Positions 22,900-34,718 of a DNA stretch of 64,000 nt are shown here, piece by piece; position 1 is the stretch's first letter; the number at the start of each line of letters is the position of its first letter. The stretch lies in contig NC_134137.1 in NCBI RefSeq assembly GCF_033958435.1, positions 224,853,501 to 224,917,500 of the forward strand, written 5' to 3'. The stretch is from Carettochelys insculpta (lineage: Eukaryota; Chordata; Testudines; Carettochelyidae). The notes below the pieces were generated by a model. The model did not search any database, was not told the DNA's origin, and saw nothing but the letters and a program-made list of their open reading frames with translations. The translations under genes were made by a program, and so were the position numbers.

Positions 22900-23320
22900 A
22901 TGGGGTTTATGGCTAATGCACCATTTGCGCAGGTCACAATCCCACTGGCTTCTCCTTTACCCCTTGGCCCCTCTGACTGTAATTCCATCCTCCTGTTACC
23001 ACAGAACCAGTGGCTGCCCCTGGGCCTCAGTGGCTAGGTTTGGAGGGGCTCTGCTCCGTGCCCCCCAAAGGGGCAGAGCCTTGGGCAGAAGCAGCAGGGC
23101 TGAGAGCAGTCAGCCCTTAGCCCCGCCTGGAGCATAGCCCACAGCCACCTGGAGTAGAGCTTCCACAGTGTTTTGAAAGGGCCAAGGGCACTGGCTGCCA
23201 CCTCTGCCACGGGAGCTCTGGGCCCCTTTGAAATGCCAGGCTCCTGTCCACTTGCTCCTTATGCACAACCCCTCGCCCCTGTTCCACCTGTGACCCTGCA
23301 CAGACTAAGACAACAGGTGT
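22900..23320. repeat. GC-rich hAT-like repeat containing a fold-back core
   Basis: The core at 23167-23240 has inverted arms TTTTGAAAGGGCC and GGGCCCCTTTGAAA around a GC-rich middle. The same arms recur at 27112-27200 and 62405-62495. GC content is well above the neighbours. Outer boundaries are not resolved. Confidence 0.5.
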
Positions 23321-23582
23321 TTGAAAATGTGTTTGCCAATGTTTTGATGGACATCTTTAAAAAACATGAATAGACAAAGGTTTAACACCTGTGAAGATAA
23401 ATTCACTGGACACGGAACCCACGGCTGACCGGGACTCCCTAACATTTTTAAATCCGGTCCACGCTCAGCACTAAGTGGTGTTTTAAAACACACCAGCCAG
23501 TAGTGTTAAAACATTACCCATTCCCCTGCTGTAAGCATGGGCTCCTGGAGAGAGCGACTACAGAAACAAAAGGGGCTTTGGG

Positions 23583-23765
23583 CAACATTCCCTCTAATCT
23601 TTTCTATACGTGTACAGAATAATTCTTATATGCATCGAGGCATGTGCTGATATGCACCACCCATAGAAACAAAGAACCGAGCTGTAGGCACTCTGCTAAA
23701 CAGCTGGTCAGCATTTGAATCTCTCCTGCATGGCCGCACAAGCCCACAGCTTACAGGGAACACCG
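23583..23765 (+). mobile_element. GTTCCCT-family MITE, copy 1 (183 bp)
   Basis: Starts CAACATTCCCTCTAATC and ends CAGCTTACAGGGAACACC. The ends are imperfect inverted repeats (ATTCCCTCTAA against GTTCCCTGTAA). The 8-bp target duplication is GCTTTGGG at 23575-23582 and GCTATGGG at 23766-23773, 7 of 8 identical. The middle shares 'GCTGTAGGCACTCTGCTAA' with the copy at 45494-45691 (GCTGTAGGTACTCTGCTAA). Confidence 0.78.
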
Positions 23766-23982
23766 GCTATGGGATACTACTTTGTTTTATCCCCATCATA
23801 TCAAGGAATCCCAGCATTTCAGAAGCACATGGGGCCTTCTGCAGCTGCAGAATCACTTCACCCAGCGAATGCAGCTCTCTCCCAACTCCAAAGCCCCTCA
23901 GCCTCCTTGCACTGGAGCGTCTGTGACAGCTTGCAATGAGAGTAGCAAAGCACATTTTTGTAGAAAGCTGAGCAACATGTTT

Positions 23983-24000
23983 AAAAAAAAAAAAAAAAAA
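23983..24000 (+). repeat. poly(A) run
   Basis: Eighteen A residues. No retrotransposed gene copy is recognisable upstream. Confidence 0.9.
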
Positions 24001-25202
24001 GAGGTGGGGGAGTGTGAAAGAAATCTACTTGTGAAGCTTCTAGTATACCGCTGGGCCTCCTGAAAGTGAAGAGCAATGTTTACAAAGTTGTCAAACATTA
24101 ATGGAATGGTGAGTGTCATAGGTGGCACAGGATATTTCTGCCTTCCCATCTCTAAACCAGGTCATTTTAATTAAGTCCCGTAAGCAGAGAGCCCAAAGGG
24201 AAGTCTGAATGGCTAAAAAATCCCTAGCCAGGTCCTGACTGGATAGGGTTAATAAAAGATTTGCTGTCAGATATTTAATTAGCATTGAGGTACAGGGATT
24301 TGGCATTAGGCTCAGGTTTGTTTAGGGCTCATATGTGCTCAAGCACAGAGGTAATTTCACATTGTACTTTGCCGTGCCCTTTGCTAAGCTCAGCAAGCAG
24401 TTGTTACTGGGCTATAGTGACTCAAGCTAGAGTAAAAGCACCACCTGGAGGCAGCACAGTCCTGCACTGATCCCAGCTACAACTCGGCACATAATTTCTG
24501 ATTGCCAGAAAAACTGGTCACATGGGGGGAGAGGGGAGAGAGGGGTATATTTGCTGAACATGGGCTTTTACACCCACCACCATTCAATCACAATGGAACA
24601 TCCTAGTTAATCAAAAGAATTTCACTCCCAACACCTCCCCTCTCTCCAGTCAGCATGGAATAATCCATTCAGGAAGCTCCCCAGAGACTGTTCTAATAAA
24701 AAAAATCCTCCCTTTAGGGCTTTTCAGATTTTATTTGACTTTTTTCTCCCACAATCACTGTAGCTTATTTGCTTTCTCAGAAAATGTCATGTATATAGCA
24801 GGGACGTATAATGGGTCAACATCAACCCCTTGGATCAAAACTACCCTCATCTTTGGAGCTAGGGTTTCAAAATATAGACCCAGATGTGAACTGGGTAGCT
24901 TAGGCTCATTTCTAGGCATAACACTTCAATGTCATGCCAGATGCTCAAACTAGCACTGAATCTCTAGGTTTCTGCCTGCTGTGCAGTCAATAAGCCCAGT
25001 TCCTGGATATGCAAATGTTATCATGTATGCCATGCTGGCACTACAAAGAGCATGGCAGGGCCCTTTGAGGATACCAACAGCGGCCAATACCAGTCAGTGA
25101 AAGGCTGGTGTAAGCGTTAGAAACTGGTCTTCCTTCCTGGCCTGTCTTTGGGGCAGCAAGGCTTTCCAGAGCAAGAGGAGTGCAAGTAGTGCCACAGAAG
25201 TC
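24001..25202. other. unassigned non-coding DNA
   Basis: No repeat recognised. The stretch at 24100-24450 is A/T-balanced and repeat-free and could be conserved non-coding sequence, but nothing in a single genome shows that. Confidence 0.35.
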
Positions 25203-25491
25203 TTAGGGTATATCTATACTTATAGGGGGAGTTCGATAGGCCTTGACTGATTTTCTGGAGATCAGCAAAGACATTTTTTTTTTAAATTAAAAATCTTTCT
25301 GGGCTTGGCTGTTGACCCTGGTATTTCAAGGTGCCACACGGAGTAAGGGACATCAGCGCAAGCCTGAAAAGCCCCAGTCTACAGCAGGGAACAAAGTTGA
25401 TACGGATACATCGATTCTAGCTACACTAATACCATGGCTAGAATTGCATAGCTGGGATTGCCGTCAATCCCTAGCATAGACAAGGCCTTAG
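25203..25491. mobile_element. TIR/MITE copy containing the 82-bp duplicated segment
   Basis: Left end TAGGGTATATCTATAC; the complement of the right end is TAAGGCCTTGTCTATGC. No ORF. Its last part, 25404-25485, is identical in reverse complement to 34719-34800. Confidence 0.6.
25404..25485 (+). repeat. 82-bp segment, copy A of an identical inverted pair
   Basis: Every base from GGATACATCG to ATAGACAAGG matches the reverse complement of 34719-34800. The match stops abruptly at both sides. CpGs inside (ATCGAT, GCCGTC) are retained in both copies. Confidence 0.95.
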
Positions 25492-25559
25492 TCTTTGTAA
25501 CTAAAACTACAGGGATAGGAACAGCAGCATATACCACAGTGATGGATCATCTCTCTGCC

Positions 25560-25895
25560 CTGTGAATACTGCTAGCGTGAACAGGTATCTAGTCTACATT
25601 AAGTGACGGTACATATATGCTTACGGTGGTATTGATGCTGGTGAGATGGATTTTTCTTAGTTCAGTTTAGCGCATCTACTTGGGATGCACTAAATTGAAT
25701 GCTGAGGGTATCCCCATCAACTCCAGCACTCCTCCCAGTTGTAAGGGAAGTTGACAGGCAAGTTTCTCTCATAAATCTCCCTCTGTGGGGACAGCAGAGA
25801 AAGTCCACCTAAGGTATGTTACCCTAATCTAGCTACCAGAATAGCGTAGCTGGAGTTATCTTAAATTGACTTGCTTGACTAGCACAGAGTTGCCC
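25560..25895. repeat. TIR/MITE-derived sequence, 'GTAAGGGAAGT' family
   Basis: Shares the order GTAAGGGAAGTTGAC...GTTTCTCTC...CTCCCTCTGTGG...GTAGCTGGAG...AAATTGAC with the element at 54490-54722 (GTAAGGGAAGTCGAT...GTTTCCCCTGTC...CTCCCTCAGTG...). Diverged; boundaries approximate. Confidence 0.5.
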
Positions 25896-26371
25896 TCAGG
25901 CCTCTTCAAACAGGACTAGGGTAGTTCAAACTAGGCACCTTTTAGCTCACACTAGCAGCATCTACATGCAGGAGTTACAGCACAGAACTTTTGTGCACGC
26001 GGCAATTCTCACCCCTATAATCTAAACTCCAGTGCTCAGAATGTGCATAATGGGGTTTAAGTGAGTTTAAAGGGATCTGGTTCACCATTGCCCTGTACTT
26101 CATATAGTCATTTATGTCAGTGTGAACATGTGACATTTTATTTTGGGAGTATTTTATGGTGTGTGTACACGATGCACTACAAGCAGCAGTGTGTGGTGTA
26201 CATGTCACAGTGAAAAGGAAGTTGCAGCTGAACTGGTGCATAGCTCTACATGGTCACTGAAATGCACTGGTGGGGAAAGGAAGTGAGGAAATCTGACATT
26301 TAAAGTGTTTTTCTGAGCTGCCTGATCTCACAAGTAGAGGACTTTTAAATAACTGTGAGCAGTACAGAAGG
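25896..26371. other. unassigned non-coding DNA
   Basis: No gene or repeat seen. Confidence 0.4.
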
Positions 26372-26690
26372 TCACCAATGAGGAATTCTACAGGAAGATA
26401 CAGCCAAAAGAGAATCCACCACAGAAGGTTATACAACTCAAGGTGCAGCTATTAGGGCATATTTACAGAATGAACGACAAATGGAAAATCAAGATCCTGG
26501 TATTTGGCCTAATGGACGGTTGGAATAGGAGAGGCAAACCCCACAGAGAATGGGTAGACGATATAGTAGATTGGTGCAGAGCTATTCTAGAAAAACTAAA
26601 AGCCACTCCACACTGGACAGGGAAAAGATGAAAGGAAATAGTGAGAGAGGCATCAGACACCAATGGGCACTGAGCCTGCGGTTGTTGATG
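26372..26690 (+). mobile_element. RTE LINE 3' fragment
   Basis: Starts abruptly with AAGGTCACCAATGAGG and is co-linear with 2678-2930. In one frame, with a stop or two, it reads GHIYRMNDKWKIKILVFGLM (26456-26515) and RGKPHREWVDDIVDWCRA (26530-26583), then the conserved end at DTNGH. It keeps the roughly 37-bp segment that the first copy has lost. It ends in a short GGTTGTTGATGA tail. This is a 5'-truncated insertion of the same family. Confidence 0.85.
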
Positions 26691-27110
26691 AAGCTTTAAA
26701 TGTGATCTGAACCACCACATACACAGGACAGATTATAGGGTGCTTGCTACTACAGAGAGTAAGGGAGTAGTTCTTTCTTGGGGAGCTGGGTGACTGGAGG
26801 GGACCTTGCCTCTGCATTGCTGACTCAGGGTATGCTGTTAACAGTATAAGGCCCTGGAATGAAGGGGAGAGGGCTAGGATGACATGGGGCCAGCAGAAGA
26901 CACAGTCCACACGCAGACTGCTGGGATCTTCATTAGCCCTCTGCCACATTGGCATAAAACGTCAACTTTTAAAATAACATTTCCCACGAACTGGAAATTC
27001 GGAGTCTCAGCCAGATCGAGCTAGACATATTCAGAGGGGCCAACAGCGACCACAGGCCAAGGACACAGACACAGACACACCCTAAGAAAGCACTTGGAGT
27101 GACACTCCCC
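26691..27110. other. unassigned non-coding DNA
   Basis: No repeat named. A short (GACACA)n-like tract lies at 27062-27080. Confidence 0.4.
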
Positions 27111-27111
27111 C

Positions 27112-27200
27112 AATATTTCAAAGGGGCCCAGCGCTCCCGGCCATTGCAGCAACTCCCGAGGCAAAGGCTGCAGTCAGGAGTTCCAGACCCCTTTGAAATT
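27112..27200. repeat. TTTCAAAGGGG fold-back element core, copy 2
   Basis: Left arm ATTTCAAAGGGGCC (27115-27128) and right arm CCCCTTTGAAAT (27188-27199) are inverted repeats around a GC-rich middle. Surrounding GC-rich DNA at 27000-27350 probably belongs to the same element. Confidence 0.65.
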
Positions 27201-28133
27201 CCGGGCCTCTATGCAGCTGCCCACCTTGTTCACCCCATTGATGAGCCTGGATATAGTCCTTTTCCTGCCAGGAACAAGCAGCAGCTCTATTATGTCTGTG
27301 CCAAAGCAGAGCCTCACGTCAGGCTGTCCGATCTCCCTTAGACCTCCGGCAGCATGCCTTTGTGCCTAGGTGACACTTTATCCCTGGCCTGGAGGGTGTT
27401 GCACAAGCCCTAAGTGCTTGAGTGGCAGATCTAGCAGGACATCCTACTGACCGGTCACTTTGTGCCTGCCTTTGTCCCCAAGGGACCAGAACAGTCCCCC
27501 TTCTGCTCAGCCTCCGATACAATTTTCATTTTTCCCCTCACTGCCCCATTTGATTCTTTTCGCTGATTTCTTTATGTGGAAATGTTTCAGCAGCTTGGGA
27601 CTGCTTTACTCCAGGTCCCTGTTTACTCTGGGAATGACATATAGTCACGGCACACAGTTTGTTTCCTGCCTGACCAATTTATTACTGGCTGCTTTGAAGT
27701 CCCACAAGTACTGAAACAAAGGTGATGGAAAGGTGTGTTGTGCTGGGGCTGTTTTGTGTGCTGATCATGGCCCCACTACAGATTAACTCCCCCCTTTTAT
27801 GAGCTCACTGGTACGCTGGACAGCTTTTGGTTGAGCAGGTCTGTTTCATAAAATTCTGGGCAAACTTGGCGACAGTGATGCTTTAGCGATTCAGGTGTAA
27901 TGTTTGTGGAGAGTGGGCTTAACTGTATTTCTTCCAATCTGTGTGCAGACTGACAAATATAATATCCAATAGCTTATAATGTTTTCTAATACATTGATTA
28001 TGTGATTTTTATAGTGAACAGATTTTTTTCCACATCTCTCCTGTCAGAATAAGCCATTCCTTGTGTCTCTTTTGTGCTCTTGCTTTCTCATCGGTTAAGC
28101 TGCTCCCTCACCTCTTTCTCTCTCTCTCTCATA
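27201..28133. other. unassigned non-coding DNA
   Basis: No gene recognised. A CT dinucleotide run lies at about 28112-28130. Confidence 0.4.
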
Positions 28134-28282
28134 GAGCAGAGGTAGCCAAGTTCGTCTGCATCTTCAAAAACAATGAGAAGTCCTATGGCACCTTATAGAC
28201 TAACATATTTTGGAGCATAAGCTTTCATGGGCAAAGACAAAGTGGATCTTTGCCCACAAAAGCTTATGCTCCAAAATCTCTC
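28134..28282. repeat. turtle-type SINE with inverted duplication
   Basis: Reads AGAGGTAGCCAAGTTCGTCTG, AGTCCTATGGCACCTTATAG and ACTAACATATTTTGGAGC, matching the common turtle repeat with 'GGCACCTTAGAGACTAACA'. From 28248 the sequence turns round: 28248-28277 is the reverse complement of 28207-28236 with two mismatches, around an 11-bp spacer. It abuts the 3' end of the antisense CR1. Confidence 0.7.
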
Positions 28283-28284
28283 AT

Positions 28285-30440
28285 ACCGCAGTTTCTAAGC
28301 CCAGAAGGGACCACTGATCATCTAGTCTGATGTCCTGTAGAACAGAAGCCCCAGAACTGCCCCAAAATCATTCCTACACTTTATCTTTTAGAAAAGAAAT
28401 CTAATCTTGACTAAAAAGCTGTCAGGGATGGAAAATCTTCTAAGACTCTTTGTAAATTGTTCCAGCTGTTAATTACCCTTACTGTTAAAAATTTATGCCT
28501 TGTTTCTCTTTAGCTTCAAACTTCCAGACACTGGATTTTTATACCTCTCTCTGCTAAACTGAAAAGCCTTTTATTAAATATTCATTTCATATATCATCAC
28601 ATACTGACTGTAACCAAATCACCTCTTAATCTTTCCTTTCTTTGACTAAATGGATTGTGCTCCCTGAGAGTATTACTAAGAGGCATTTTTTCCCTAATCC
28701 TTTAATCATTCTCATAGCTCTTCTCTGAGTCCTGTCTAATTTATCAACATCTTCCTTGAATGGCAAGCATCAGAACTGGATGCAGAATTCTCCCACTTTT
28801 TGCGCCAGCACCAAATATAGAGGAGGCAAAATCTCCCTGTTCTGACTCGAGATTCACCTGCTTATGCCTCTCAGGACTGCATTAGCTCCTTTGGCTGCAG
28901 CATCTTATTGGGAGCTCATGGTCAACTCATTATTCACCATGAGTCCCAAATCTTTTCAGAGTGCCTGCTTCCCAGCATGAAGTCACCCATCACGTAAGTA
29001 GGACTACATTCTAAGTGTATGTATTTGCATTTTGCACTGTTAAAAATATACCTTGTGACTGTGTCCAATTTGCCAATCTATCCAGATCACTATAAACGAG
29101 TGGCATATCATCTTCATTATTACCTCTCCTCCAATCGTGGTGTCCTCTGCAAACTTTATCAGGGATGATTTTAGGTTTTCTTCAAAGTCATTGGAAAAGT
29201 GTTCAATAGCACACAGCCAAGATCCAATCTCTGTGGATCAGATTGTCACCCGAAAACCCCTATTTAGTGGTGATTCCCCATTTACAAGTATATTATGTGA
29301 CTCACCCATTTTAATCCATTAAATGCATGTCTGATAATTTTATATCATTCAAGTGTTTGTAATCAAAATGCTCTCCATTGCTAAGTCAAATGCTTACATA
29401 TATCACATCAGCAGTTACCTTCATCAAGAAAATTTGTCATTTCAGCCAAAAGATCAAGTTACTTTAATAGTATCTACTTGCCATAAAATCATGTTGATTT
29501 GCATTGATTGCATTACCTTTATTTCTTTGATACAACACTCCTGATCACACCATTATCTCACCCAGTATTCATGTGAGGGTGACAGCCCTATAATTACTTG
29601 GGACATTTTTTTTTAAACTTTAAAAAAAAAAAAAAAAAGTGAGGCACAACATTAACTTTGTCTTTTGGAATTTCCCCAAAGCTTGAAAACTTATTGAAAA
29701 GCAACCTTAACAGCCCAGCATGCTCCTCGGCCAGCTCTTTTAAAACTTTTTGAAGCAAGCTATCTGGACTTGCTAAGATATCTAACTTTAATAGCTTCTG
29801 TTTAACAGGAACCTGAAAGACTAATGGAATAGAATGAGTTATCACAATGATGATGATGATATCAAGTCTTTCCTTTCAATACTGAATAGAAATTATTTGA
29901 ATACTTCTGCCTTTTCAGTATTGCTATTGATAGTTCTTCCATTTGCCTCTGGTAATGGACTGACATCTTTGGGTGAATTTTTTTTCCAAATATATTTCGA
30001 CAACTCCTAGTTATTGTCCTGACCTCTGATGGTCATAGAGTTCCCCTTATATCTTTTTCCTTCCCTTACCAATATTCTATAGTTCCTCACTTCTGATTTA
30101 TATTCCTTCCTATTAACTTCCCCTTGTTTCCATTTGTTACATAATTTTTTCCACTTCCCCGCTAAACCAGGTCATTTCTTTAACCAGTACAGATTTCTTC
30201 CTCAGTTGTGTTTTTTGGGGCATATGGTAAGATGTTCTCAAATGATTCCCAATAATTATTCATGTTTTTCTTTCTGAATTACTTCTTCCACTCATATTTG
30301 TTTCCAGGGTTTATATCATACACACACACACACACATAAGTCTGATTAAAGCAACAAGTATATACCTTACTGATCAGGACCTTATCCTGCTTGTACATTT
30401 TAAATATGATCAACTCATGATCGTTATAGGCTGTTCCTCA
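28285..30440 (-). mobile_element. CR1-group LINE, antisense, about 2.15 kb
   Basis: Reading the minus strand gives a CR1-type ORF2. Diagnostic plus-strand text includes GGACCACTGATCATCTAGTC (3' end), AATCATTCTCATAGCTCTTC, TGATTTGCATTGATTGCATT (RT region), CCTATAATTACTTGGGAC, GCTCCTCGGCCAGCTCTTTT and TTCTGATTTATATTCCTTCC. A minus-strand frame at 29594-29845 reads LASPDSLLQKVLKELAEEHA, the RT fingers region. The copy is 5'-truncated, indel-rich and interrupted by a CA microsatellite at 30311-30335. It is the longest LINE here apart from the RTE. The 3' end lies directly beside the SINE palindrome. Confidence 0.85.
30311..30335. repeat. (CA)n microsatellite
   Basis: About eleven CA units inside the antisense CR1. 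Confidence 0.9.
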
Positions 30441-30936
30441 TCTCTTTCTCTCCTTCTTTCTCCTTTCCCTGTCAGCAGATCAGTTTCTCGGCAGTTGCAG
30501 TCTCATCCATCAGTCCGATTCATCTTCCCCTGTCGCCTTTGGGGAGAGTGAGAGGAAAAACCACAATCTGCCTTTCGAACGAAACTGATGGCAGCCACAG
30601 GCATTAATATGAGAAGCTGGGGAGGGTGTCATTTTTCACTCAAGCTGACAGTCAAGCAGTTTCATAAATATGAAATCAAACCAAAGGGTTCCGAATTGGC
30701 TGCCACTCCTTCCTGCTCTAACCGAGGGTGTCACAGCCATCCCCTTCTCCAGCTTCATACAGGGAAAGACAAACAAGTAAATCACTCACAAGGAGTGAAT
30801 GAGAGGATGTGCTTAATGACACGGGAGTGATGTCACTACTCATGCCAGGGAAAAGGAATCAAACAACTCATGGAGGGCACTGGCCACCCTTAATTATGGC
30901 AAATTTTCCTGAGCTGACTTTGTTATTGGGCTGTGT
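30441..30936. other. unassigned, repeat-free DNA
   Basis: No repeat or exon recognised. The balanced composition between two clear repeats makes it a candidate unique or conserved non-coding stretch, which is inference only. Confidence 0.3.
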
Positions 30937-30941
30937 GCAAC

Positions 30942-31622
30942 TGTCATGGCTCCTTCCCCACTCCAGCAAGATAAATGCAGAAGTGGGGGCCAGGAAAAGT
31001 ACCTCCAAAACCCTGTCTACCAGGTTTTGGTATAAACTTCCCTCCCAAAAATCCTAAAAACCTTACATTTTGGGAATAAAATTCGCTGCCACCAGCCAAG
31101 TAGTAATAAGAAAACCAGGGAGAGACTACTTGGGAAATCTTAGCCCCATAAGTAAAAACCAGGACACAAGCATTAACCAATACCAGGTTAATAAAAGGAA
31201 AGAACTTTTATTATTACAGCAATATTCGTGTTGCAAGCCTTATGACTAGATGGAAGAGTCACAAAGGAAAACACATGGGGAGTCTCCACCATGGGCCTAG
31301 AACTTAGTTACAAGGAGAGTAAAAGAACATTTCTAAAAAGTGCACAGACATCAGATCCCACTTCCCAAACCATAAAACAATAAAGCCTAATGGATCTGTC
31401 TAAACTCTACCCTACTTACAGAAGATTGGAGGGGCTGTACTTGGAGAGAGATATTCTGTCTCCCCCTCCCTCATGGCTGGAAAGAAGAAGAAGGAACAGA
31501 GAACAGAAGAGGGAGGGGTCAAAATTCAATCCTTACCTACATTCCTATAGGCCAACCCCACCTGGCTAAGGAGGTTAACCCTTTTACTCCCAGGCTGCTG
31601 GCTAACCCTTATGATTATGACA
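30942..31622. mobile_element. solo LTR, 681 bp
   Basis: Begins TGTCATG and ends TATGACA, a perfect short inverted terminus of TG...CA type. It is flanked by the identical 5-bp target duplication GCAAC at 30937-30941 and 31623-31627. No gag, pol or env sequence is present, so this is a solo LTR left by recombination between two LTRs. AATAAA lies at about 31190 on the plus strand; TTTATTATTA nearby gives the minus strand a similar signal, so orientation is undecided. A 5-bp duplication fits ERV3/ERVL-like or Gypsy-like integrases. Confidence 0.8.
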
Positions 31623-31627
31623 GCAAC

Positions 31628-32393
31628 AATGGGGTTAACATATGCCCCTCACTGCATGGGACAGTCACTCCATGCCCGATGACAGTTCACTCAGGCGCAC
31701 ACACACACGCACACCCTGCTGTGGCAGGTGAGTATCTGGGTCACATCAGGATTCCAGCAGCCTTGCACTACTCTTGTGCCTTACAATAGATAAGTAATCA
31801 TGGGATCTCCCATTAAAATTCCTGACCATGCCTATGGAACAGCCCAAATAGGAACTTATCCAGAAAACCACCTTATGTTTTACAAAGTGCTCATATCAGG
31901 ATGAGGCAATACAGGCTGTGAATACAGCAAAGAAAGCATGGAGCTCCTCTCTGCAATAGATGTTTCCAGCCATGACAGCCCCCTGGGACCACAGGCGAAC
32001 AGGTATAAATTAGAGCAGCCCTGAAACTGCTCTAGTTTATATCAGGGCCTGAGCCCCAGCATAACTAGCCCCAGAATTGTGGCGCTGGAAAAGTTTAAAG
32101 CTAATTTTTCTTCCCACCTCAAGTCCTCTATCAAGAGAGGTTTGAGTGCACCCCTGAAGGTGAGGCAACAACAGAACACTGTGTTGATCTGCAGATTCAA
32201 GCTGCAGGAAGCTTGAGCGGGCAGTAATCAGTAAGGATTTCTTTGAAACCTCCCAGATCCCGAAAATGGGGAAGCTTTTCATAGTGATTATATTTATACC
32301 TGGCACAAACGAATGCTTAGTCCAATACCGTATGAAAATAAAATCATATTCTAGTGAAAGGAGAGGGCAACAGGTTTCCACAGCAAAGGGAGC
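31628..32393. other. unassigned non-coding DNA
   Basis: Contains a short (CA)n tract at about 31698-31714. A 119-codon minus-strand open frame (32037-32396) has no domain. Confidence 0.4.
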
Positions 32394-32600
32394 CATAAGA
32401 ACTTAAGAACAGCCATACTGGCTCAGACCAAAGGTCCACCTCACTAGGTATCCTGCGTTCCAACAGAGGCCAATGCCAGATGCCCCAGAGGGAGTGACCA
32501 GAACAGGTAATCACCAAAGCGATCCCTCTCCTGACATCCATCTCCAACCTCTGACAGACTGGGGACACCATTCCTACCCATCCTGGCTAATAAACAGGTT
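32394..32600 (-). mobile_element. CR1 LINE 3' end (antisense)
   Basis: CATAAGAACTTAAGAAC, then GCCATACTGGCTCAGACC, AAAGGTCC, GTATCCTGCGTTCCAACAG, GAACAGGTAATCACC and CCCATCCTGGCTAATA are the reverse complement of the CR1 3' end. It is heavily 5'-truncated, about 205 bp remaining. Confidence 0.9.
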
Positions 32601-34084
32601 CTAAGAATGTCAAGAAGCTGAGCACTAGCCAATAGCTACCTGGTGAGTCTCAGACCAGTTCCTTGAGCAATACCTCACAGGAAGAAAAAAAAGTGTGATT
32701 GGAACTAATTGGCTTATTCATTGGCAGTCTGAGAATAGACATCAAGGGCTGAAAAGAACATGGATGCTGAATTCTCTTATTCCCAGTGGAGGTCCCTCTA
32801 GGTCAGAGTTAGGGGCAGCGGTGGGGAAACTGATATTGATTGCCTTCAACTTGTTCTGCAGGAAGTGGGCCTCATCCCAGTAGCTTCTCTGAGTTAATGA
32901 CCTGTTCCATTACCTCTGAAAGCTTAGGGTATGTTTGTCAGGCAGCATAAGTTCCTTGGCCACTAAGCAATCAATGGGAGTGTGACAGGGTGAAACCCAT
33001 CAGCGGGAAGAATAGTTTCAGAGTTACATCAGAGCCATAATTAACTCGCGGCTTCTCGTCTGCGCCCTTCAGTGATGAAGTGGCATCAGGTGATCAGCTA
33101 ATAGGACACCTGGGCCCAATCAAAGGAGAATTCAGTCGGGGTGAGGGGGGGGGGAATCAGAGGACCACTGTGAAGGGGCCACAGTCTGTAGGAGGACAGC
33201 TTGGAAAGATGCAGTCTCAGTGGCCAATGCTGAAGGCTGGAGCTGAGGAGTAGCTAAGGGGTTTGAAGACTGAGCCCAGAAAAAAAGGCAAGTTAGGGTG
33301 AGACACCTTCAGATGTTAGTTTAAGTGTTTGTTGCCCCTGAGAGACTGGATTTAGATGTTTCTCAGCTAGACGCCCGAGTTGTGGGCAAAGACAGATGAC
33401 TAGAAGGTGAAAATCCCTGCCGTGATGCCATTTGACTCTGCAGTGTACACCATAAAAGGGAAGCGTTTACACTTCCCCTCTAACTCATTTTACCTACTTT
33501 TCATCTATCATCCATTAATTCCATTAGCATCCCCCACCTTTCCACAGGCATAAAGCTACATGAAAAGACTGACTAAATGCTGGCTGCTTCCGTTCCTGCT
33601 TGCAGAAGGAGATGATTAATTATTCCCCCTATTAAACCAAAAATTAAAATATTTCCTAAGCTTTTATCCTGTTCCTGTTTTTGTCTTTAGTTCCTCAATA
33701 CCTAAAAAAACCCAATACGTTTCAAAATAACCCTAAATTGATGCAAACAGAATAATTGGCAAGGCGTGAAAATGCCTCCCGTATCCTGGAGACAGGCTGT
33801 GTTGTTGGTCGTTTCTTAATTTTCACTCTATTAAGGTAATTTCCTGTGACTGGGGCTTTTTCTGCAGTGGTTCTCACAGACTGCCATTTCTGGTTTCTTA
33901 TTTCCCAGGCAGGGAAAGAAAAACAGAACGTAAAACCTCAGCTACAGAACTCAAGAGGCACATATGCTGATCCTGAAGTAAAATGAAAACCTGGGAAAAG
34001 TAGGAAAAGAAGAATGATGAAATGGTTTGATGGGTTACTCAGTCCAGTTTCCACATCCATGCAGTAGTTAACTATCATCCTTGT
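32601..34084. other. unassigned DNA; possible old repeat 32980-33430
   Basis: 32980-33430 opens 'GTGACAGGGTGAAACCC' and contains a G-run at 33147-33155. It may be LTR-derived, but I find no paired end. 33440-33960 is A/T-rich and repeat-free. No exon recognised. Confidence 0.35.
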
Positions 34085-34226
34085 ATGCAACATTATTGTG
34101 CCCATGTTAGTCTGAGCATACTAGACAGAGGAGACTAGTGCAGTAATATCTTTTATTGGACCAACTTCTGTTCATGAGAGGGAAAATCTTTTAACCTTAA
34201 ACAGTTCTCTTCCTCATGAAGAATTG
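34085..34226 (+). repeat. turtle-type SINE ('TATCTTTTATTGGACCAAC' family)
   Basis: GTGCCCATGTTAGTCTGAGC, GTAATATCTTTTATTGGACC and AACTTCTGTTCATGAGAG, ending near CTTCCTCATGAAG. The same family occurs in antisense around 39590-39867. These are recognised from turtle repeat text; the promoter class was not checked. Confidence 0.65.
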
Positions 34227-34718
34227 TGGGGACTTAACCACACCAACACATTTATTTTTGGTTTAGTTTCCTTCCTGGGTGACGACACACGCTATGTGCC
34301 CTGATCAGAAGGTGAAGCTGGAATATCTACTGAAGTAAGAAATGGGCCCAAACCAAAGCCTCAGATCTGAACACTCTGGGCTGTGAAGAAGTTCAGATCC
34401 AATTCCAAATTTTGTAGCTCATGCCCATCTCTAAGTGAAACAAGGGCTATTTTTCCAGATCTGTCAGTTACAGGGGAGGCCTGGTTACATTTAAGAGGCA
34501 GGGTGAATAGTTCAGATGATATAAAACCCCAGTTTACCCAAATCGTAAACTGAATGCATGTGTGATGCTGTTTTAAAGAGCTGCTGAAATCTGGTTCAAA
34601 CCTTACCCTGTTTGCTTGTTTTTTCTAATCCAAGCCCCTGTCCCAGCTGTGAGCCTCCTCCTGTACTCTCCCCCTTCAGACTGGCACTAGCTTAGAGCCT
34701 GAAGCCACAACCTGTAAC
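34227..34718. other. unassigned non-coding DNA
   Basis: No gene or repeat seen. Confidence 0.4.
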
